A DNA stretch of 64,000 nucleotides from Flectonema sp. DT1601 (lineage: Eukaryota > Euglenozoa > Diplonemea > Diplonemida > Diplonemidae). The position numbers and the translations under genes were made by a program. The notes beneath the pieces were generated by a model. It was not told the DNA's origin, did no database searches, and worked only from the letters and a program-made list of their open reading frames with translations. The stretch spans positions 988,823 to 1,052,822 of the forward strand of contig OZ025807.1 in assembly GCA_964019425.1 (NCBI GenBank), in the 5' to 3' direction. Of this stretch, positions 51,001-58,588 are shown piece by piece (the stretch's first letter is position 1; each line of letters starts with the position of its first letter).

Positions 51001-53184
51001 ACCTGACGTGATATAACATAACTTTATGATACTTTCGATATGTAAATAAAAAGATCTCAAACACCACAACACACAACAGGTATTATTACAATTGATGTCA
51101 CACACCCCGACTCCGGTCAGAGTGTTGAGGGTCCAAAAGCTGAAGTAAAATGTGGAGCTGTAGATTGGTCTCAATCGACATCAATATTATCGGCGAAGAA
51201 ATGCAAAGCAGGAGAGACTATAACAGGTGTCATAACCTGCAGGGACAAGTTTGGTAACCTGGCGACTCCTGGCAACGGAAGTGTGTTCGGAATTATTGTG
51301 AAGACAAATGGCAGACTGGTAGTGAGTCCGACCCCTCACAGTGTGAAGAATGACGCTTCCGTATTTCACTTTGAAATGACACCAACGGCTGCTGGTAAAA
51401 CAGATATCGAAATATCATACAACCCGCAGCCATTAGAACTCCCTCACAAACTGATCCTCAATGTCGACAGCGGTGGTGCAAACTGGTCAGACTGTTGCTC
51501 TGTTACAGTACAGGAGAGGGAAGTTGTTGCTGGCGGCGTCATCAACTTTCTTATTCACATTAAAGATGCTCACGGCAATCCAACGAGTGGGTGCGTTCCA
51601 ACGATGTTTCAGCCGAGTCTTCGAAACAGTTCCTCAGATGGCAACTGTTCTACAGTTGCGTTGGACAAATCTGATCCAAGCGAAGCGACGTTCACGTTCA
51701 CAGCCGCCCCTCGCATTTCTGGAGATGCCTACGCGATAGTTTCATTCAAAGGAAAACAACTAAAGAGTGGTGTCTGTAAGGTGACTCCCGACATGGTGTT
51801 CTTTCCGAAATGCTCGCTGACTGTACCCGACTCCGCAAAGGCTGGCATCGTGGCGCAATCGCAGTTGCAATTAAAAGATAAATATGGAAACCCAACCAAC
51901 ATTGGGAATGAAGGAGGAGGAGGAATTTCTAATATGGATTTTATTTGGAAGATTACAAACACTTCTGTGCCTTCCGAGGCAAACCCTCGTCCGCAGACGA
52001 AAGAAATTCAACTGGCTGGCCCTGTGACGACCTCATCTGATGGGACGCAGCTTTGCGTCAAATTCGAACCGCACTGGAAAGGGTCAGCGACTGTTACTTG
52101 CAGCTATTCAAAAGACAGCAGTGGTACTCAGCACTCAAAGAACTTGGCTGTTGAAGGAGGTGACCCCGACACCAAGAACAGTACAATTAAGTGCCGCCCT
52201 ACTACCGCCAAGGCTGGTGAGATGGTGACGGTTGAAGTCTTGGTGAGAGACTGTCACAAGAATTCGGTTTGTTACTGTTTTCATTAACCTTTTTACATGT
52301 AATTTTATTTTAATTTAAACGAATCATCAAAACAGACGCCATTCGACCTAAAACGCTACTCTGCTTCCATAAATAATGAGAGAGAGAGTCCATCTGTTGT
52401 CGGCTTTAAAGAGATTCCGGGAGGATTCAGATTTTCGTTTACTCCTACAAAACAGGGCAAGGCGAAGGTAAAGGTAAAAGATAAGAATAATAAAGTGCCG
52501 TTAGAATCAATAGCCACCGTCTTAAGCAGCGAATTCTGTCCGCAGGTGTCGTCTGTCAAATTAGAACCTTCTGCTCAGGTTGCAGGTCGTGTGGCGACTG
52601 CGATAATTCAATTGAAAGATAAGTATAAAAACAGCTTGAGTTCTGATGCCGAAGGTCTTGAAGCACTAATCAGTCAAATCAAATTACATGTCAACAACGG
52701 CCACAGCAAAGTAACCGCATCAGAGTGTAAGTTAAAGGGAACTGCTCTGTACACAGAGTTTGAACCTGTTGAACGAGGTACTGCACAGCTTCAGTTGTCA
52801 ATGCCAGTAGTCTGCGATGATGTTCTTTCTTCAAATGTTATCGAGGTTAGACCCGCTCCTTTAGATTTTAATCATTGTTCAATTATTATCGATACGGATA
52901 CGGCACCAGTCGATACAACAATTTCAATGGTGCTCACTACGAAGGATAAGTTCAACAATATAACTACTGGTGCCCGTGCAGAGAATTTCAAGGTCGAAAT
53001 TTGCAACGAGGGACGGGAACTTGCCGAACCAAAACTTTTGGGAAAAGACAAATCCTCAACTGCCTTCACGACGCAGTTTTCTGCAGCTTGCGTTGGCAGC
53101 TGCTACTGCGAAGTAACATTTTATCCTCCTGAGGGTGAGGATCAAATAGTTAGAAGGTCAAATACTATTTTAATAACAACATAG
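45026..53184 (+). CDS. giant FYVE-domain protein with 15 filamin-type repeats, nine exons
   Basis: Exons 45026-46164, 46238-46442, 46510-48196, 48275-49744, 49818-50066, 50147-50665, 50749-50982, 51080-52266 and 52336-53184 join without a frame break into 2,512 residues; the eight introns are 67-97 bases. A FYVE finger (12-72: WARD, RKHHCR, RVC, eight Cys) should bind PI3P on endosomes, though its first Cys pair is C-x-C (C21, C23), not C-x2-C. A helical region to about 640 follows, then a basic Gly/Ser linker and a KOW/SH3-like segment (about 810-865). From about 900, 15 repeats of about 100 residues carry the filamin-type core 'hydrophobic-R/K-D-x-Y/F-G-N'. Many open with G-A-x-D/C-W, which is unusual. 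It may tether PI3P membranes to cytoskeleton, which is inference. Confidence 0.82.
48197..48274 (+). other. stop-free cis-intron of 78 bases in the FYVE-filamin gene
   Basis: Bounded by GTTTGT and AAAACAG, phase 1. Its length is a multiple of three and it contains no in-frame stop, so the frame stays open if it is retained. I call it an intron because its ends match the other 11 introns. Removing it also restores the repeat boundary (PIDWLG joined to RSVLSIAPD). Confidence 0.7.
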
Positions 53185-53548
53185 GATCTGTCAACACTCG
53201 CAGCCGTGTACCACCAGCTACTTTACTTTTCCTTGTTCCGTCTTCTTCTTCGTTTCTTTGTATTTATTTAAAAAGCTCGCACTGACTGGCTTTCGATACG
53301 TTCATTACTATCCGGCTGAGGCTTCAACGATCGGTTCCCCACGATTCGCTTGTGCTTCAATTAGATTTATGCCGCCAATCTGTTAATTGTTTACTTTTTA
53401 CTGATGGATAACTCATGTTCCCCAACAGAAGTACGAAGCAGGACATGAATTCAATTTTTTTTTTTTTTTTTTCCATTTTGAGTACATTGCGGTGTTTCAT
53501 TTATCATTTTCTCAGTTTGCACTCTCAAACCACCAAACACCTAACAAA
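53185..53548. other. spacer, no gene seen
   Basis: T-rich spacer with a poly-T run at about 53456-53472. Acceptor ATCATTTTCTCAG ends at 53515, 33 bases before the next ATG. Confidence 0.5.
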
Positions 53549-54199
53549 ATGCCAGCCACTCTTTACGGACACCCAGTCTCACAGCCAGCGAGATCATGCC
53601 AGTGGATGATTGACTTTCTCGGAAAGGGAGACGAAGTACCAGTCAAGATGACCGACTTCATTGCGGGAGAGAACCAGACCGAAGAGTATGTGTCGAAGTT
53701 TCCAGCTAAGAAGGTACCTGCGTTTGAAACTGCTGACGGTTTATGTTTCGGAGAGTCGCTGGCGATTTTGAAGTACCTTTCCAACAAGGATGACCGATTC
53801 CAGCCAAAGTGTGAAAAGGAGGAAGTTCTTTTGAACGAATACATCGGAAGACACTTTTCCGTCGTGAGAGCAATGACTTTGGACCTATTCAGACCGTTCT
53901 TCTTCCTGAAAGGTGAGGAACGTGCGCAGAGGATAGCTGCCGGTTACGAGCGAGTCAAGCCAGAGCTTCAGTTCTTCAACGACCAGTTGGCCAAACAGAA
54001 CTACATTCTTGGTGACAAGCTCACTCTGGCAGACTTCTTGTTCGCTCCTGAAGTCGACCAGCTGGCTGCTGTGGGAGAGAAGTACCTTGCTCCATATGAA
54101 AACATTACGAAGTACTTCGAACGGTTGAGAGAAACCGCTCCAGGGTACAAGAACAGCATTGATGCATCCCTCGCGGCAGTCAGCAATGCACTGAACTAA
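53549..54199 (+). CDS. glutathione S-transferase, theta-like, 216 aa
   Basis: A cytosolic GST expected to conjugate glutathione to electrophiles. The N-terminal thioredoxin-like domain reads LYGHPVSQPARSCQWM with the likely catalytic Ser near residue 10. VPAFETADGLCFGESLAILKYL follows, with the conserved cis-Pro (KKVPAF) and the E-S pair that binds the glutathione gamma-glutamyl group. The C-terminal helical domain contains NYILGDKLTLADFLFAPEVDQL with the N-capping Asp typical of GSTs. The open frame extends 19 codons upstream, but acceptor AG 53514-53515 and the usual GST start point to ATG 53549. Codons are strongly biased to C and G endings, as in the parvulins, suggesting high expression. 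Confidence 0.92.
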   Translation: MPATLYGHPVSQPARSCQWMIDFLGKGDEVPVKMTDFIAGENQTEEYVSKFPAKKVPAFETADGLCFGESLAILKYLSNKDDRFQPKCEKEEVLLNEYIGRHFSVVRAMTLDLFRPFFFLKGEERAQRIAAGYERVKPELQFFNDQLAKQNYILGDKLTLADFLFAPEVDQLAAVGEKYLAPYENITKYFERLRETAPGYKNSIDASLAAVSNALN

Positions 54200-55101
54200 A
54201 TCCATTCTTGTTATTTCAACATGATGGTACCTCCACTCTGTTTGGATTTCAATTACTCGTAACATTCTTATAAAATAAGTGTTGCGGTTACAGAACAAAG
54301 TGTCTAAGCATGTTTGAAGAGGTTGTTTAACAAACGAATTAAAAAAAAAAAAAAAAAAAACGTTTTTTTTTTTTTTTTTTTTTTCCTTATAATGGTCCCA
54401 TTTTGGGATTTCCACGGTCCGGGTACTACTAATTGACTTCTTAAATAAGCGAGGGACTCGTAACTTGCGACATTGATGTCAATTTTCATTACCCGGATGG
54501 CATAAAATATTTCTCTCTTCATTTCTTCGTTTAAATCTATTCTTCAGAAGTCACTTAATCCGCATCGTTAGCTGTGACTTGTGATCAGTTTTTCTGGTTA
54601 ATTAAATGGCAGTAACGATTCGGTGAAGGTTGTCAATCAAAAAGATTATTTTCTTTTATATTTTAAATAAGTTTTTCAGGAATAACGTTCGAAACCCCGT
54701 TTCGAAGAACAGATAGTTTCCTTGCGGAAAATAACAGCGTTTTTTTTTTTCCTGTGAAATTTGTTTGTTTTAACCCCCCCCCATTGTCCGTTACCTAATT
54801 TATTTAGTTTTCTGTCTTCGTACTCAGTAGATAGGTAGAAGACGCTACACTGAGAACCATCGCTCTTCTGATGATTTGTCTCGTGTAATCCAACCCCGTT
54901 ATAACTTAACAACTTTCTGTTGTGTGATGTCGAAGACGTTTTCTTTAATAGCAGATCATTTGATAACTGGTAGAGAATGTGTCATTCATACTCGATGGGT
55001 GTTGTAATTGTTTCCTCTTTTACTTCGTAGTTGCGTAGTTACTGTGAACTGATTGTCGATATTTCTTAAATCTCAATTCTCCTCTTCAGCAACTTCATCA
55101 A
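54200..55101. other. 0.9-kb spacer with a perfect A/T palindrome
   Basis: Holds the palindrome listed at 54341-54384 and other T runs. Reverse-strand frames here and over the GST gene are shadows or poly-A artefacts. Acceptor CTCCTCTTCAG ends at 55089. Confidence 0.5.
54341..54384. repeat. A20-CG-T22 palindrome
   Basis: Twenty A, then CG, then 22 T. The central 42 bases are perfectly self-complementary. It begins 142 bases after the GST stop codon. It would form a long weak hairpin in RNA or a cruciform in DNA, and might serve in 3'-end formation. An assembly artefact should be excluded. Confidence 0.8.
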
Positions 55102-55770
55102 ATGGGCGCATTCTGTACCGAAGATGATGGTAAAGGAGATCGCATTACGTTAGCTGCCAACAAATTAGCAGCTCAAGAAGGGAAATTACCCGGCCTATGT
55201 GGAGCACATTACATGGGTGTGTGTAATCGTGATATGTGTCCTCTGATGCACGGCGTTGGGGATTCGAGATTCCAAATGAGACCAGCGAGTGGAGTTGTAA
55301 TCCCCCTTCCCGGATCTGTTTATCCTTGGACTGATGGTACTGCTAGTATTGTATTAGACGATAGAATAGATCCTGAATACATACCAACAGATGGTGAAGT
55401 TGCTGACTACGCTAAGTGGATGGGAATGAACATCACTTGCGATGGTCCATTTGAGTGGATTGCAAGAGAAGGACTAAAGGCTCCTGTTCCATCACCTTGG
55501 AGGTCGTGCAAAACGAATAATGACGAAATTTATTTTTTCAACTTTTGCACTGGCACTTCATCTTGGGACCACCCACTAGACGATCATTTAAAATCACTTT
55601 ATACGGAATTGAGAGACCAAAACCAATTTCGGTTGAAAGAAGCTCGAAGTTTCCTCCTCTTGTGGCGGAGGCTGGAAGGGAACACTTTTCCTGGCTTGTT
55701 GAAATATTTAACAACTTTTATTTGTCTTGAACCATATCCTTTAAAACATAAGCGAGTCACTAAGAAATAG
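55102..55770 (+). CDS. CEP164-like WW-domain protein with N-terminal acylation signal and CCCH-type motif, 222 aa
   Basis: Begins MGAFC, fitting myristoylation at Gly2 and palmitoylation at Cys5. Residues 33-50 hold C-x7-C-x4-C-x3-H (C33, C41, C46, H50), a possible CCCH zinc finger. Residues 95-165 match the N-terminal region of the centriolar distal-appendage protein CEP164: PTDGEVADYAKWMGM, FEWIAREGLKAPVPSPW, DEIYFFNFCTGTSSWDHP, with WW-domain residues W133, Y144-F145-F146, W155 and P158, then DHLKSLY. In animals this region recruits TTBK2 to the basal body. The protein is far shorter than CEP164 and lacks its coiled coil, so membrane-attached basal-body docking is an inference. Acceptor AG 55088-55089 lies 12 bases before the ATG. 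Confidence 0.7.
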   Translation: MGAFCTEDDGKGDRITLAANKLAAQEGKLPGLCGAHYMGVCNRDMCPLMHGVGDSRFQMRPASGVVIPLPGSVYPWTDGTASIVLDDRIDPEYIPTDGEVADYAKWMGMNITCDGPFEWIAREGLKAPVPSPWRSCKTNNDEIYFFNFCTGTSSWDHPLDDHLKSLYTELRDQNQFRLKEARSFLLLWRRLEGNTFPGLLKYLTTFICLEPYPLKHKRVTKK

Positions 55771-55868
55771 ATTCTCCTTTGTGAACTCGCAGTATCACAA
55801 TTAAGAAGCGTCCTCAAAGGACTGACTATGCAGTAACCTGCGACCGTAGCTGTCTGTTATTTGTTGAG

Positions 55869-56066
55869 ATGCAAACGAAAACGACGCACGTTTTGGAAAC
55901 TTCATTCGTTTCTGTAAGTTGGGTACGAAGACCCGTAGGACTCCTTATAATTCAATCTCATTACCCAGCTGTTATTGCTATTGGTTTATGCTTATTATTA
56001 TTATTTGTTTCATTTTTTATCCTGAAAAAAGACAACCAAGTTGTTTCCACCCATTTAAAAGAATAA
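55869..56066 (+). CDS. candidate small single-span membrane protein, 65 aa
   Basis: An ATG frame of 65 codons with a polar start (MQTKTTHVLETSF), one strongly hydrophobic stretch (YPAVIAIGLCLLLLFVSFFI) and a basic then polar tail. The ATG directly follows TATTTGTTGAG, which could serve as an acceptor. A GTAAGT donor-like hexamer occurs after codon 15; splicing from it to CAG at 56111-56113 also gives an open frame of similar total length. The exact gene structure is therefore uncertain, and the frame may be chance. Confidence 0.3.
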   Translation: MQTKTTHVLETSFVSVSWVRRPVGLLIIQSHYPAVIAIGLCLLLLFVSFFILKKDNQVVSTHLKE

Positions 56067-56122
56067 CTTTGTTCGTGAATATACCTTCCCCTTCAATGAC
56101 TTTGTGATACCAGAAAACCATT

Positions 56123-56205
56123 CGGTGTTCCGTCGCAGAAGCTGCATTCTGTCTGCGAATAACTGCAGACAGAATATTGTTTTCCGGGAAAAACGGAACC
56201 AACCG
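56123..56205 (+). ncRNA. cloverleaf-like structured element (83 bases)
   Basis: An outer stem pairs 56123-56133 with 56193-56205 (CGGT+GTTCCGT with ACGGAAC+ACCG, two-base bulge). It encloses three arms: GCAG-AAG-CTGC, an 11-bp perfect stem 56146-56156 with 56165-56175 around an 8-base loop, and TTTTC-CGG-GAAAA. The middle arm is too long for a tRNA anticodon arm and no tRNA consensus boxes are present, so this is not an ordinary tRNA. It could be a structured non-coding RNA, an RNA-processing signal or a remnant of a mobile element. Overlapping open frames exist, so coding is not excluded. Confidence 0.35.
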
Positions 56206-58588
56206 GCCACACCTGAGTATCTCAGTGACTCCGCGAAGAGAAGAAGAAAAGAAAGAAAAAAAAAACCCCCTCCTTCTGAAGCTTTTATAAAAACCTTACT
56301 CTTTAGGCTTATTTATTATTTGATTTGTTCCCTTTGTTTCTACTCCGTCAGACGGTCAATCCTTCCCCTTTGAAGTGTCAAACGCAACGCGCAAAGCCTT
56401 CTTGAAATGAGTTAACTTTCTAACTTTTCTTTCGTTTCAGTTTGGAGAGAAAGCCCGTGTGAGAATTCTCTCTTTGGTTACAAAAGAGCGACAGCAGTCT
56501 ATTGAGTTAGCTTATGTCTTGTGATGGTAAAATACTACTCACAGTGTCCCATTCTGATCGAAATCATCGCATCTCTTTTTAGTGTTAGTTAACAGCACAT
56601 TATTGCCTTCTATAGACGTAGAGAGTTCGCTTTGTCTCATCCTTGCTTGGTGGTTTTTTGCAGCAATTTTTTTCTCTTTTTTTTCAGATCTGTTTTTTTT
56701 TTTTTTTTTTTTTTTTATTCTCTTTTAAATACTAAACCTAAGTAAACGCTGTGCTGTTTGTCTCTGAATAGATATCGAAACTGGTTACTGACTTCCGTTA
56801 ATTAAAAGATTAGTCTGCTTTGTAAGCAGACTATAAGTTTGAGAATTACTTATAGTGTGGTAATAATGTCCTGTTCACCACACTTGCTATCCTCTTTGCC
56901 TATCAAAACCGCTCAAGCGTTTCTTTGTGTTTCGATTTTTCCTTTTACTTTGTGATTGAAATCAGCATCCACTTCATTTTTTTATTATAAAAAAAAAAAA
57001 TTTAAAAATCGGCACTAATATTAAGCACGTTTACGTGTAAAGTGTAGCCTGACACTCGTAACGCTTTTAAGTGTTTTATTTTCATTCTGTTTTTTTTTTT
57101 TTTAAATTTCTTTTATCGTTGGGTGGCAATCGCAGCGACACGCTCAATGAATTTATTTCACTTCGATAGTTGAAAACCCGAGCTACCGCTGCCATGCCGT
57201 CGCTGCATTGTTTGCTGCAATAGGATCTCTTTTTATTTTTATTTTTTTTATTGTTCTTGTTTCAGTTCTGAGAAGGACATCAGCGGGAAAGGAAAGTCTC
57301 CGCAAGGTTAGGCATGCTATTCCCTTCTAACAGGTGAGATTTTTTAGTTTTGTTTTCATTTTTTTTTTTTTTTTTTCTTTTGGAATCTTAAATCTAACAA
57401 GTGATTGTTATATTTAATAATTTTAAGAAAGTAGGCAGCGTGAAGTTACTAATCAGTTACAGCCTCTCACTCCGTAAGAATGACTTTTGAACGCCACTAT
57501 TTTTTGAGGCTGTGAATTTTCTATAAGTTTATTATATCTCGTTCTTAGTTGCAGCTTATTCAACAAACTATTACTAAGTCTTCGAAAACAGTTGCGGATT
57601 GTGTCCTCTGTTGCTGTGAGATACCCTCCTGGAGTACTCATAATATATAGTAACGTTGGATTAAACAAATAAATAAGTGAAACAACTGTTTGCTGTTATG
57701 AATAATATTGTCATGTGTGTGTTTTTTTTTTTTTTCTCTGGTGTGGTTAAGTTAAATTTGCGGTGTCTCTGTTCGTGCGAAAGTTGCTTTTTGGAAGTCA
57801 ACTCTACCACAGCTATCCTTCGCAGTAGAATTAGTTTTCTTTCTTTTTTTTTTTTTAATATTATTATTATTATTGCTCCCTTTTGACCGTCTCCTCTCCA
57901 TATCCTCATTTTTGTTTAGTTTTAGTTGTGTACGTGAGTGACAAAGCGAAAACACCAATCGTGTCATCCGTTTTGCTGTTTTAGTATCAAATTTTCTGAG
58001 CTATTGTTATGGTTGGCTTATTGGCTGACCTGTTTTTTTTTTTTTTTTTTAAAACAGTTTGAGTGATTCGAAGAAAAGTCATTTGGGTTTACATGAACTG
58101 AGATAATTACTGACTGGCAGCATAAAAAGATAAAAACGATGTCATCAGAGAAATCTTCTTCATTACTTCCGACAGCCTCATCACTTTAACAAGTCAAGAG
58201 GGTTGGTTCTGACTGATCTCAGTTTCTTTTTAAAGCTGTTATTTTTGATACTTTGTTTCCTGACCGGAAGAAGCAGCAAATAAAAAAGTCCCCTTCCCAC
58301 CGAACAAGAAATGAATTCGACACACTCACTGGAACTTCAATATTCCCTCCCAGGATTTAATTTAGTGAGTTACTTAATTGTTTGTTGTTAGTAAGAATTT
58401 AGCCGTCAAGACATTCACAGGTTTCTTAATTTATGTAAGTGACTGGACCTGAGTGATGTGCCGATGCGAAATATATTTCAACTCAGACCATCTATCGTAA
58501 CACTCACATGACAAGACTTGAGAGATTCTGTTTGGGTTTGTGCCGTCAGCTGTTACTATTTCAACTCAACAGTATTGTTAACAACAAC

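Larger units (their letters stand above)
55771..58588. other. 2.8-kb region with exon-like pieces and no firm gene
   Basis: The gap before the coiled-coil gene holds the small membrane-protein frame at 55869 and the structured element at 56123. Two segments look like exons. One is 56441-56521 after TTTCGTTTCAG, open for 27 codons (FGEKARVRILSLVTKERQQS...) to TGA. The other is 57266-57333 between TTGTTTCAG and a GTGAGA donor, without a long frame. Poly-T runs lie near 56693-56716, 57359-57376 and 58032-58050, and a TTA/ATT microsatellite near 57858. These may be leader exons or a non-coding RNA. Nothing is firm. Confidence 0.45.

Noticed and set aside
53885-54415. 176-codon reverse-strand frame
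   Set aside because: It is the shadow of the GST gene joined to the A20/T22 palindrome; residues are low complexity.
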